Origin: Chionis minor
Lineage: Eukaryota; Chordata; Aves; Charadriiformes; Chionididae
NCBI GenBank assembly: GCA_013398295.1
Contig: VZSF01008169.1
Span: 558,001-622,000, forward strand
DNA length: 64,000 nt
Reading direction: 5' to 3'
The position numbers and the translations under genes are program-made. Positions 52,901 to 64,000 of this stretch are shown here, piece by piece. Within the stretch, counting starts at the first letter, position 1; each line of letters begins with the position of its first letter. Below the pieces are notes generated by a model. The model saw nothing but the letters and a program-made list of their open reading frames with translations, was not told the origin of the DNA and searched no databases.

Positions 52901-54589
52901 ATAAAAATTAATTAATATTGAACACTGTCAACTTTTATGCATGATAAAATATGATCTAAAGAAAATGTAAATATTGTTTGCAGAAACTAAAGATGCTTCA
53001 TATAGCATTATGAAATGCCTAAATGTTCTGGCCACCTACTCAGCCAAAACAATATATTCATGTAAGACTTGAAAACACTGAAAACTTACCACTTTCAGTT
53101 TAGAAAAAGAAGCCAGGCTTTAGCTTATTCAGTATTTTACTGGTCAGGGTAATATAGAACAGACTTTCTTTAACTGTGGGAACTGCATTTCTTCAGTATA
53201 AGAAGAAAGATCACTCACATTTGCTGCTGGTGAAATTTTCTAATGAGATCTGTACTGCTTCAAAGCAGGTGGAAAAAAAGAAGTCACACACTTCTCAATT
53301 TGTCTGACAGCTACAAGTCTTCGAGGCATGGACTAAAGCAACACAGATGCCACAGTTGCTGTAAGACTGTTAGGAACCTGTTACTACTCTTACATATCTG
53401 ATTGCATTTCTACTCCCAGAGAAAAGGTCACTGAACCAATAAATATAATAAAACTTTCCAGTATAAAATGAATGAAATTAAATAGGGGAGTTTTTTCCAC
53501 TATGAATACCATGGTCTGGAGCACTACACTTTCTGTAATATTCTGCTTATTTCTTTCAAAACAACTTTTACTTCTATAACTTTTCTGTTCTAGAACATAC
53601 AATAACAGTACATTAGTTGATCATGCATTAATTGCAGATCTGATCATAGCATTTACGCTTTATTATGTATAGTTTTAAATTAATCCCTTACAGAATAATA
53701 TTTTTAACATAGTTGATCTTGACACATCAGGAGAATTCTAAAAATGCTTGTTTGATGTTTCTGACTCAAGCAGTAAAACATTCATTTCATCTTTTATGCT
53801 GGAACACTCACCCTATAATGGAATAGTTTTAAACTATACTTTTGAATGGTTGTTAAAAAAAATGTTATTGTCAAACAAACCTATTTGCTGATTTGGCTAG
53901 GCAGCCAAGGTTATGCCATGTGCTCAGAAATATGAAAAATATAATACTAGATGGGAGAAATGCAAATTCACATTTATCAAAGCAGGTTGAAACATGTTTT
54001 GTTATCAAGCACATTCAAATTGTCTTTAAACACAATCATTCTCTCTGTCAATAAACGTAGCAAATATGACCGAAGTTATTACTGGTACCAACGTATTTTC
54101 CCACTGTTTTAATACATGGCATTCCCATCCAGTAAAAAAGCTGCAAACAAACACCACAAAACAAAACAAAAAAACCAACCAACCAACCAAACCCCTATTA
54201 AAATAATTTTGTTAGGCTACAAACTCTTGAAACAAAATTTTCAGATAAAGGCTCAAACAATATCAAGCACTTTGGAGAGGACGTATTGATGTTGTCTTTG
54301 GGTATGACTAAGTCTGTCCACTAGTGTGGAAAAAAAAATAAATCGTTATTACTACATTTTCCTGTTAGAAATATTCTGTAGCTTACTTAAACTAGTGATC
54401 CTGTAGAAACAACATCCAATTTAACAACTGTTGAAACTTTCAACTGTGTCCAGACTGGAAACTTTTCATTCTAAATTTGTCAGTTTGGTTTTCTGTAAAG
54501 GACACACTAAGTATTTTTCCTACATTTATTTATAACACATTGCAACTACTAGTTCAGTGAGAAACAACCTGATGGTTTCTTCTTTGGAT
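43931..54589. other. Intron stretch, AT-rich, no supported features
   Basis: About 10.7 kb with no exon, named repeat or RNA gene that I can support. It contains two of the recurrent A-run/CCCAAA tracts (about 46188-46210 and 51527-51546), another at 48860, and TA-rich text around 48270-48370. Open frames reach 137 codons (49335-49748 minus) with no domain. Confidence 0.5.
54144..54195 (+). repeat. AAAC / AACC low-complexity tract
   Basis: A-rich 'aaacaaacacc' and 'acaaaacaaaa' words passing into four to five AACC units and then CCCC. Simple sequence, no element ends around it. Confidence 0.8.
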
Positions 54590-54712
54590 CACTGACACGG
54601 AGTGACCTTTTGGTAGCTCTGACGTCAGTGCGGATGCGACGCTCACAGCAGTTATGCATCGGGAGCGTTGCTGTGACATTAGGCATGATTGCTTTGCTTC
54701 TGCGATTACAAA
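54590..54712. promoter_or_regulatory. CpG cluster with a palindromic CRE (TGACGTCA)
   Basis: The full CRE octamer is at 54620-54627, within about 120 bp that holds some nine CpGs, in an otherwise CpG-poor intron. CREB/ATF proteins bind this octamer. Functional use is inferred only from the motif and its CpG-rich setting; it is 1.8 kb downstream of the ATRNL1 exon at 56535. Confidence 0.35.
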
Positions 54713-56534
54713 AGAAATGGACTTCTAACACCTAGGGAAACCCCATGCCTCTGGGCATAACACTGAAAAAACCACACAGAAGGTACTGGTTTGTGTCTTG
54801 GAAAGAGCCCGTTAGCTAAGCAATAGGCCCGGGTTAACCTTCCTAGCAGAGTTAGTTGCATTGTGGTCCCAACTTGATTAAGTAACTTTTCTTGTGCCAT
54901 GGTTTCATTCAGAACCAACTGGAGTTTCTCCTCTTCTTTCCCTTCCCTTTTCCTCTCAGGTTCTGCGTTGCAACACGTGAATCTCCTGTGTGCTATTCTT
55001 TCCGTTTCTGTTCTTTTCTTGGAAACAAAATATGAGACCTCCAACTCCTATACATTCTGCCTATGCCTACAAGCACATTAACACCAATTCAGTTGTAGAT
55101 GAGTACCGTACAATCTTATGTCAAGATTTGCAAATATATTTTGATAAACACTCCATTTCTCATCATAACCATCAACCTTAGCTACCCTGCAACCTTTCTC
55201 TCTGTAAGGGGGATCTTTCATCAGGATCACAGTAATTTTGCATTTACCCAGAAAAAAACATAAGAGAGAGACCATCACACCAGGAGAGTTAATGTACTAT
55301 ATCTGTGGAGATGGCTTCACCGTCAGAGAGCCTACAGCTCACCTTTTCTAAGCTAGCATTAGGGCACAGAGCAGAAACAAATTGCTTTTCGTCTCCCTCT
55401 ATTTGTCACAGGGTCCCCCTGTTCTGTCACACTTGGACAGACTGTGCTTGCTTCTGCAGGAGTTTGTCTTCTTGAGGTTTGCATGAGCATCATCATGTTT
55501 TGGATCTTGCTGGCTTCCCAGAAAAAAAATTCCAAGCACCTACTGGACTGACCTTTAGGCAGCGAGCATTTTATTGCTCTGTTCATGATGAAAGAGGAGA
55601 AATGGGATGCATTGCATCTGCTGCTAAACCATTCTCCATTAGCCAATGTATTGGGTCCAGAAGACTTCAGGGTCTGCTCATTTCTGCCCCCTTTTAGGTA
55701 ACAGCCATTAACAGAAGTTGGTCTGTTCACAGCATTTAAAGGTCTGATTCTTCGGGAATTATTGAGCACGGTGACTGAAGCGAACAGAAAAGCTGTCCTG
55801 TGAACTTGTGAAATAAATGCATGGCAGTTCCAGAAATACAGGAAGTCTGATGAACGCAGTTGTCTGTCACTGTTCACATTTTGCATACTCTTCATGGTTA
55901 TTGGGGAATATCATCACAGCAAGATTTCAAAGCACCGTAACTAATATGTGTATATTCAAGTTTGTGACATTTTATCAGACAGCTGAACTTTTAAGAAGTC
56001 TTTCAGTGGAGTTTTGTTCAGATCCTAGAATAGCTTTCCATCTGCAGCTGAAGTCAGTTCCTGCATTGCTGCCATAACCGAATCTCATTTGTCACCTACT
56101 GCCTTTCACAATTCATCTTTAACACATGAAAGTAGTGATGCGGGGCGCTCTATTAAAAGTAACAAGCTATTGAGCAGAACTACCATTTTTAATAATTCTT
56201 CAAAAGACTTTAACAAAAAAATCATGCCCATAAATTACTGGTTTAAGTCAGTATATCTGGTTTCTCTTAATCCCTGTAATACACAGTACATCCCTAGCTA
56301 ATCTTTATGAAGTAAGCATGAAGATTGTACCACTGAAGATGACATGTATGAAAGATACCAGCAGCTGCCTGCAGTTACAGGGCAATGGCCTGGATCCTCC
56401 ACGGGTGCCAGTTAGAGAACACAGTTTACAGGCTTCTTTGCAGGCATTTCTTAAGATTAAGAAGCTGGTTAAGATACTGGTTTGATGAAAAGAGTCAGCA
56501 TGGTTTCAGTCAGAAGACAGAAAAAGCAATTTAC

Positions 56535-56596
56535 CTGAAGAAGGTGACAAAGAACTGCACCAGATCCATGATAGTATTGTGCTGCGAGAAGGCAAT
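56535..56596 (-). CDS. ATRNL1: ATRNL1 internal exon, juxtamembrane and first half of the transmembrane segment
   Basis: Attractin-like proteins are large single-pass cell-surface proteins (CUB, EGF, kelch, PSI, C-type lectin and laminin-EGF domains outside, short tail inside). Read on the minus strand this 62-nt exon has a pyrimidine-rich acceptor ending ttttatttgcag and a donor CAG|gtaaat. It opens in phase 0 and encodes IAFSQHNTIMDLVQFF followed by V-T-F-F and two bases of a split serine codon. That string is the junction between the extracellular part and the membrane helix, and is identical in my memory of ATRN and ATRNL1, so this exon alone does not separate the paralogues; the next exon at 37043-37121 does. 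The AG left over at the 3' end needs a T from the next exon, which it has. The preceding exon (expected to end ...WPIKIQ) is not in the remaining 7.4 kb and should lie beyond the window. Confidence 0.95.
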
Positions 56597-58514
56597 CTGC
56601 AAATAAAATAGAAGTAAATTACATCATTTTCAGAGTCAACAGCTCCTTTTAGGCTAGGGCTTTATAGCTCCACAGATGATTAGTTCCAAGTGTAATTTCA
56701 GCCCAATGTGAACACACTTGCATTTACCATAAAGTGAGATGAGCAACTAACTCCCATGTCTTTGCCCGTGTCAAAATACAAACAATGGAATATGATCTAT
56801 TAAAGTTAAGTTAATAGAAATAGCCACCTAGAACTTGCTTCATATAAACAATGAAAACAATATGCAAAATATTAAGAAATCATATTGATATAAATCGTCT
56901 TCTTTATAGTTAACTGTTTTAACTATCACCACTTTCCATTTTAATATCAATACTGAAACAAGGTTTTAGAAATGACAACAGCTGTCTTGTGCTGAAAATT
57001 TATACATTTAAAACATTTTAGTTGCATAATATTAAAATTAATGCACAGTTAATTAAAAAAATAAATCTGGTGCATAAGAAAACAAAAACTGTTTCAAAGC
57101 AAATAACTTTAAAGACAAAGTGAAAAATATTCTTTTAGGCTACATTTTTACAGCCTCACCAGAACACGCATTAGTTCAACTCCTTACTGTAATTTCTCAC
57201 AAAGATTTAATAATTATCTTTAAGACAGCACATACACACAGATGCACATTCACACTTGCATGCAATAGAGCCTATAATTATTATTATAATTACTTTTGGT
57301 AATGTTAAGAGCAGTACTTAATATTCAAGTTATATCTACAAATATCCTTAAGCCCCTGTCTTATTCAGTTTTTCATAGCGTGCAATTATCAAATTGAAGA
57401 TAAACAGATCCTCTACTTTGAATTGCACAAGTGTTTATCTAACTATATTCCCAGCCTTTTCAAATAATTGTCAGGTTTAGAGATCTTTGTGCGTTTAAGA
57501 TCTGATGTTGACTAGTAGTTACATGGAATTACTCTGATTCCCTTTACCAGTTGATCTGTGAACTTTTGAAATGATAACTCATGGTACTGAAGAATTACTC
57601 TTTTTTTTAAGGACAAAAATATAATGTAAACTTTAGTATTATAATCATGTTACTGTGCCTTGTGCCAGCTAAACACAGATAACCATAGTTCAGATTACTT
57701 AAAGTCTAAGGAAGTTACAGCACGGAAGCTGCATCGTTCCAGAAAGAAGCATAGGGGGCACCATTACACAAACACATCTCTGAAATGTAATTTCTGCTTT
57801 CTTTTCACTAATAACACACAATTGCAAGCCATGCAAACAATACTAGGAGCTCTGGAATTTGATACAGGAAGCAGGTATTTCAAACTTCTCAGCCCAAAAT
57901 ATCAGGAAAGATACTTGAAAAACGTATCAAAAGTTAGAGTACTAAACTCCTTGAGTGGTATTACCTATCTCCTCTCTAGAGAGCAAATCTAAATGTGCCT
58001 AGCTTAAGTAGACTGCTGTGTTTGGACCAGGGCAAAATCTACTTTCTGGCCTGGGAGCATGTGGAAAGACATGAAGGTGAAGACCACATGGGAAGGAAGC
58101 AGGAGAGGGAAAGAACTCTCTGAATTACTAAAATTTAATCTACAAATGTTTTCACGTTTGTCCAATATAAGCAGAAATTTTAAATTCTCAGAAACTTTAA
58201 CTCGGACTGTTGTCATGATGAATACTGTATAAAAATGGAGAGAGATGAAGGAGTAAAAATATCAAAAAATTGAAGAGAAATTACAGAGTGGACAAAATTG
58301 TCAAAATATCTGTTAATGCCAAGGTAAACTTTATTTTACACAGAAAAGATAAAATCTGAGAAAATATCTCTCTGGCCAATATAAAGTGCCTCCCAAGAAT
58401 AAACAATTGTTTAAGAATACCTTGTATGAGAAAGTCAATCTATAGTCAATCTTTACTTTAATTGCAGGTTGGATTCCCTTCAAATAATATTTAGTATTCA
58501 AATTAACTGCTGTT

Positions 58515-58540
58515 TTTTCCTTTTTTTTTTTTTTTTTTTT
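58515..58540 (+). repeat. Poly(T) tract, 20 uninterrupted T
   Basis: T20 at 58521-58540, preceded by 'tgttttttcc'. On the minus strand it would be a poly(A) run in the ATRNL1 transcript. It could be the tail of a minus-strand retrocopy whose body would lie to the right; 58541-58800 does not resemble any element I know. Confidence 0.8.
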
Positions 58541-59689
58541 AACAAGTACCGTACTTCAGGAGATGAACTAAAACAAAGAAAAAAGAACATGCCAGTTTCA
58601 ATAGAGCTGGCCTTCTGTGACCTGTTAAAAAGCTATTTGTAGAAGGATCATTTATATTTTGCATTACTTCAATTATTTTCATTCAAGGTCTTAGCATTCA
58701 TTAGCAGCGCCTGTTAGTGTAGAAACAACGACAGTCAAGGGAAAGTCCTGCACTCAAAACCCACAATATGATCACAATCACATCAGGAAAGTTTTGCATT
58801 AAATTTTTCTAAGAAACTGTGGTGCCTTTTTTCTCTTTTTCAATACACAGCTAATATGAAGTAGGCAGACTTAGAGCAATTTAATGATTTTACATGCCTA
58901 TTAATGATTAAATATGATTTTCAAACCTCTGCGCTCAAGATGGGATTGCTTTTGCACAAAACCAGACTCACAGGGACTGATTTTTACATTTTCCACATTC
59001 TGTTAATCAAATTATCTACACAAGACAATCATGATGTTTTTTGACGGAGCTCATGTCTGCAAACCTATGGAAGAACTTCTGTCTGTAAAACTTGTTTGGT
59101 TGTATTGGAACATTCTTGAAAGTACTCATACTTCAGAGCAAAAACAAGGTAAAATATAAAGTTCCATCCCAGAAGTAATTTCAGATTTTAATCAAACATT
59201 AACTTCTAATGATTACATTGGAGTTCATGTTTAAAAGATGAACTACAGTATTTTCTGAAGAAACAGCACCATGCATCCTAGGCTAATTTCAACACAGAAT
59301 ATTAACAAAAAGAATGCATATTTTAATTACAAGTAGATCACAAAGGAGCAAGTAAATGTACGAATCTAAGCCTGACACAAAGAACCATAATACAATTTAA
59401 AAGATTTGTTTCCACAGGATTTTCATCTAGACATGAATGCTATTGCCTTTTTTCCTCCATATTGCCTCCCTAGACAAGGGACGAGACAAGCAAAATTCTT
59501 TCAAGCCCAGGTTTTCCTTTTGGACTTAAAGATACTGGAGATGAATATCTCTTTTGTTAATTTGTATCACGCCTAAGCAGCCCTCAGTTTCACCAAAATG
59601 TCTAATAAGCCTACGGATCCCACAAATTTTATCTCCATCTTCTCCTACAAATGAAGATCAAGATAAATATGATCTCTGTCATTTTCTGT

Positions 59690-59845
59690 GGAATGGAATC
59701 ACCAAGTGCCATGTGGAATTAATTTTCTGTGGCAAAGGATAGCCTCGATGAGTGAACACAGAATTTCCAGCATAAAACTATTTCCCTCGAAGAAAGAGGA
59801 ACAATAATACCTCTGCTTTACACAGCTTGACCCTGAAAAATGGGA
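59690..59845 (+). mobile_element. Possible MIR 3' part, plus orientation
   Basis: 'actatttccctcgaagaaag' followed by 'aggaacaataatacctctgc' and 'tttacacagc' follows the MIR 3' order ('cagtttcc-ctcatctgtaaaatggggataataatacct...cagggtt'). The upstream core is not convincing. Confidence 0.35.
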
Positions 59846-61689
59846 GTAGGATTACTTACAGTACTGTAATACATTACTTGAAATGCAGTTTCAGGTGCAG
59901 ATGCTAAATCTTTCGTTCACCAGCATTAGATTTCTAAATGAGAATTTAGGACCAACATCAATATGGCAGCTATAGATATGGCTATAGATGCAGATACTTT
60001 TCAGTAACTGTCCATGACCTACGCTGCTCTCCAAAGGCGAGCTTATAGACAGCTATCTGTCATAAATGTTATCCAAAAGTTTTCTCACCTTCACAGAAAC
60101 CCCTAGAAAACTTCAACAGTTGAAGTTCTTTTCCCTGTTTGGCTAGAGTTAGAAGCTCTCAGTGACTTTATGGTCCAATACTGTTTCAGACAAATTGTTG
60201 CTTTGAATATAAAAATGAATAATGAGAGGTTTTGCAAAAAACTAAAAAATGGATGTTTATTTTTCTTAAACATACTGGTATTGACATCAAAGAAAAATAA
60301 ATTACTTAAAAAATTTAAGGTGAATTAGAATTTATCATTTTCACAATTAAAACCTCAATCCAAAACCGCAGCCCAAACAAAAAAGAACCACACTGTGAGG
60401 GCTTCAAGATGTGCAACAAAATCTTTATTCTGATTTCATAACACTGCTCAGTCTTCCTTAGAAATTGATTACAGTATTGGAAATGCCATTTGATTTGTAG
60501 CTGACCTAAAGTTTTGTCATTTGCTGCTAAAAAACTCCTAACAGATAATTATATAATTTATCAAGCTATAATTAATTTGCTGGAACAGCAACATTATAGG
60601 ACTTAGAAACTCCGGCTTTGTACTCTAGGAGTGAAAAGTCTGATCTCAACACCTTATTCACAGAAAAACCTAGAAGTTGTCTGAACTTTTTCTGCATTTA
60701 AAAATAAAAGTGAGACAAGCTCCATCAAGAACGAAAGCTGTCCTATAATTAGAGGATCTCTACTTTGAGCGATGTGACAAAAGATGAACTATTGTGGGGT
60801 AGTTTCGAATGTTCTAATGGTTGTGAAATTCCAGCTATGAGGATCCATGATAACAAGAAAGAGTTGTATGCATTGGTATTTTTTTCCACAAGATAAAGAT
60901 GAGTCAAGTTCTTGAGCATGCAAGCTCTTTTTGATGCCCAGAATAGGGGACTTCAAAACAGAAGTTGGGACAACTGCTCATTTTAGTTTATTAGATCATA
61001 TAATATCTTTCTTGTGTGCAGTAGAAGGGATATGTGAGGGAGGAAGAAGAGTTGATAAGGTAGGCAAGTTGTAATGAAAGAGAGATGGATGGTTTATAAC
61101 GGAAACATGAAGAGATAAGCATGTAAGGAAACTATAACATGCCATAAAACTATACTTCTAAAACCAAAGTTTTTTGCATCCTAGTCTCAAGGCACCTCTT
61201 ATGAAGGAGTTGTGAGAATCAGGACCTAGAGGTAAGAACTGCGGTGACTGTTTTATGAAAAATACTCTATAATTAAACTCTGAGCAATTGCTTTCAACTT
61301 GGATTTAGCTTTGAAGTCTGTTGCTTCTGTATCAGACATGAAGAAGGACTGGTGTGTCAAAGTTTGTCTGACTTTTCCAGGTATCCAGCTGCCTTAATAA
61401 ATGATACAACTTCTATCGACAAAACTCATCTTGCCATTTTAACTTTAGGAATAGCGTTATCAGAGGTACTTTCCCTATCAATATTTCTGCCTGGATCTTT
61501 ATCTGGATGAGCTAAAATATTAAAAACTTAATTTTCACATACAATCTTATAGTGCACTACATTTGTATTCTATTAGATCAAAGTAATACCAATACCTATA
61601 TAAAGAATAAATGTAGATACATTCTGAAATCCATAGTCATAAAACCCGAAAGAGAGAACTAAAATATTCTAGAGTAAAATGTGTTTTTT

Positions 61690-61705
61690 TTATATATATA
61701 TATAT
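61690..61705 (+). repeat. (TA)n microsatellite
   Basis: About eight TA units after a T8 run. Confidence 0.85.
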
Positions 61706-64000
61706 GTTCCAGCTCAGAGTCTTAAAAGATATAAAGGTACGTGAAGAAAAAGCTGATGTGTGATAACTGAGCCATGGCAATTCCTCCAACAAGCATTACT
61801 AATGTGTCTATCTTTTTTCTCTACCATGTTCAGGCCTTTGAAAAATATATGTTTGAAAACAAAAACAAACTAGAAAACCCAAAACACATAAAACTGTAAG
61901 AAAGCACTTAAGTTCTTTACATCACATGACCTAATTGGAAGGCAAGGCATCGTGACTTCTGACAAATCTTTTATAGCAATTGAGGATTCAGAAGTCAAAC
62001 ATTCAGCAGAATATGACAGAGAGCACTGTATACAAGGATGGATTGCAACCAATATTTCAATGTATGCTCTTCCTTAATTTTCAATGTTTTGGTTTCATGC
62101 ATGATGTAGGAAATACACTTTACACTGAATAATGATGGACGAAATAGGTCTGTTAAAATAGGAACAACTTCTGAACACAGGGATTTTTCCAGCCTTCAAA
62201 AGTTAATGTCTGATTTTTTTTTCCACATATTTTTTTCCACTGCTCTAGATACTTTGTTTGATGTTCACCTTGACTATCACATGCAGCAATAATACTGTCC
62301 TACAGAACAATAGGTCAAGATCTGTTCTACCACAAAAATGAGACAATCTTAAAAGTCTCACTTAGGGACATCTTTCATATGGAAACAGTAAGTCTGGACT
62401 CAGAATTCTGTGTTTCAGTTTAAAAATGTAGGTGTCGAGAAGCTGTCTTTGCAATTCTAACAAAACAAAACTAGCAAAAGGAAAAAGAAAGGGAAAATCA
62501 GGCACAATAAGAATGCAGCAATTCCAAATTCCACATTTGCAGTAAAGATGAACTGAATCTATGAAATGGTTTATATATTCAAATAATGTACACAAAAAGA
62601 AATTTTAATTTATGCTCCATTTCATGACAACATCCACTAACGTAAACTTCTATCTGCTCAGGCTCTCAGACAATGAACAAATTCTTTCACCTCCCATTGT
62701 TAGTAAATCAAGACTGAACAAATAGGAGAAGCTAAAATAAATACATGGTAAAACTTTGGTAGATGGTCTAATTATTGGACCTGGAAGCATAATACAGTAA
62801 GGTCAGACATGAGCCTAACTAAACTGCCTGGACTGCGTTGATTATGTGTACTTAAACCCTACAGAATTGTTACTTCTTCCAGTGTCATCAAAACTGTGAT
62901 TGAATTTCTTCTTGCATAAAACTATTTCACACTCCCACACTGGTACTATGTGTGCTCTGAAGCAAAAGATATGGATGTTGACTGGACGTGAAGACTAAAT
63001 AATTTTGTTGTCTACCTCTGTTCTCAAGGAACACTTTTTGACTGTGGCAAGTTTAGACTACAAAAAAGAGACAGCTGAGGAAAAAATTTGTGTAGAAGGG
63101 CACATTTTTGTGTATAATGTTTTTATCAGGAAAAATGGGAAAGATCAAATACTATGATAATTTGGAAACAGGATGTTAGAAAATTTAGATACGTAATAAA
63201 TTTTCACATTTGCATTTTGTTGTATGAAGTGAAGCGTAGAGATACACTGTTCAGAAATATGAATGCAGAGACCCAAGTCTAAACCATTTTAAAGACATTA
63301 TTACGTACTATTTAGTTATTGGATGAAAAACCTATGGATATCTTTAAACTCAGTAAATTTGTAATTACTGAATAATCAGTAATTACATAACAAAAGATCA
63401 GTTACTCTGATTTTTTGCTTAAATATAACTACAACTACGTGGGGCTTTTTCAGAGGGTAAAAAAATGATAACAACTGCTCTTCCACCTTGGACTTTGAAT
63501 ATGAAGAGTGATCTGCACCACTGAAAGGTGGATGGTAGGAAATTGTCATTTTCCCAAAAGCAATATTTAACAGGTAAAGCACAAAATGTATTTTATTTTC
63601 CTCTAGAAAACAAAAATTCCAAGAGAACATGGTAAGAAAAGGACAAAATTACCAACAACGAATCCAAATTACTTCTAAGTTGGAGAAAGATTAAACACTT
63701 TCACATGGAGGCTAAAAACGCCACACATTCTATATATTGGCTTTCATAGAACTTGAAAAACAAATTTTGAAGAAAAAATTATCTGAACTTTGCCATGCGA
63801 AACATGCCAAATTAGTCAAATGTGTGAATCTAGTCAAAATTAGTCATCTAGTTTATAATAATCAGCAGAGATAGAAAGCACTTCATAGGTGAGCGACTCT
63901 AAAATAGATGGGGGACTCATAATGTGGAATGAATTACCTTATGGAGCTGCCATTTCTCTCTAACAACACAGGGAGTGTGTGATTAGTTTAGACTATAGAT

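Larger units (their letters stand above)
37122..56534 (-). other. ATRNL1: ATRNL1 intron between the two transmembrane-segment exons
   Basis: A 19.4-kb intron bounded by a gt donor (CAG|gtaaat) and an ag acceptor (gcag|TT) on the minus strand. It interrupts the serine codon in the middle of the membrane helix. Inside are old CR1/L3-like LINE pieces at about 40.4-43.05 kb, the imperfect palindrome at 39452, a C-run/CA repeat at 39505 and a CpG cluster with a CRE at 54.6 kb. Otherwise it is AT-rich sequence with no convincing exon. The longest open frame (55359-55895, minus, 178 codons) shows no domain, repeat or composition that would mark it as a gene. Confidence 0.93.
56597..64000 (-). other. 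ATRNL1: ATRNL1 upstream intron (incomplete, continues right of window)
   Basis: At least 7.4 kb of intron ahead of the exon at 56535-56596. It holds a possible MIR piece near 59.7-59.85 kb, a T20 tract at 58521 and a TA repeat at 61690. I looked on the minus strand for the preceding exon, whose last residues should be a tryptophan-proline-isoleucine-lysine stretch ending in glutamine, and saw none. Confidence 0.85.

Noticed and set aside
58010..58110. GC-richer patch with 'aaggtgaagaccacatggga', considered as the exon preceding the transmembrane exon
   Set aside because: Translation does not give the expected attractin residues and no splice pair fits.
60920..60950. 'ttgatgcccag' wording considered as the reverse of the ATRNL1 tail exon (C-W-A-S)
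   Set aside because: It lies on the wrong side of the first exon, and flanking bases do not continue the match; the true exon was found at 37043-37121.
1..64000. CRISPR arrays, tRNA/rRNA genes, operons, intact viral or transposon genes, defence systems
   Set aside because: No regularly spaced repeats, no cloverleaf B-box or rRNA wording, no coding clusters. The window is intronic vertebrate DNA.

Overview
This window is vertebrate nuclear DNA, almost certainly from a bird. It is AT-rich and nearly free of coding sequence. It carries interspersed CR1 LINE copies, including one with the avian-type 3' end (a 'cccttccaaccc' block followed by an 'attctgtg attctata' tail). There are no bacterial-style gene arrays, no tRNA or rRNA genes, no CRISPR and no intact mobile-element ORF. 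Almost every open reading frame is a chance frame or lies in repeat or intron sequence.

The gene I can prove is attractin-like 1 (ATRNL1), read on the minus strand. Two consecutive internal exons are present: 56535-56596 (62 nt) and 37043-37121 (79 nt). They join in frame across a codon split 2+1 and together encode the single membrane-spanning segment of the attractin family and the first cytoplasmic residues. The residue order K-Q-T-C-W in the second exon fits ATRNL1 rather than ATRN (K-Q-S-C-W, from memory), and the very long introns agree. The rest of the window is ATRNL1 intron: at least 7.4 kb upstream of the first exon, 19.4 kb between the two, and at least 37 kb downstream without a recognisable following exon.

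Region by region along the plus strand: 1-24 kb is intron with a MIR-like SINE (about 3.2 kb), two CpG-dense islets (about 1.9-2.27 kb and 14.48-14.70 kb, the second ending in a TATAAAAG box), and a G-quadruplex-type G tract (15.96 kb). From 23.3 to 27.6 kb lies an unusual pair of similar non-coding blocks in direct orientation 3.88 kb apart. Between them sit a younger CR1 end (+), a 1.3-kb old CR1/L3-like LINE (-) and a MIR (-). A CR1 copy lies at 36.2-36.8 kb (+), just downstream of the ATRNL1 transmembrane exon. Two more old CR1/L3-like fragments and a CR1-like tail lie at 40.4-43.05 kb (+). A CpG cluster with a palindromic CRE is at 54.6 kb.

I found no evidence for a new multi-gene system. 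The observations most worth following are the duplicated non-coding block, the splice-site structures around the two ATRNL1 exons (an immediate intronic stop, and a hairpin that loops out the polypyrimidine tract) and the intronic CpG/TATA islet. All element names rest on recognition by eye; no database search was run.
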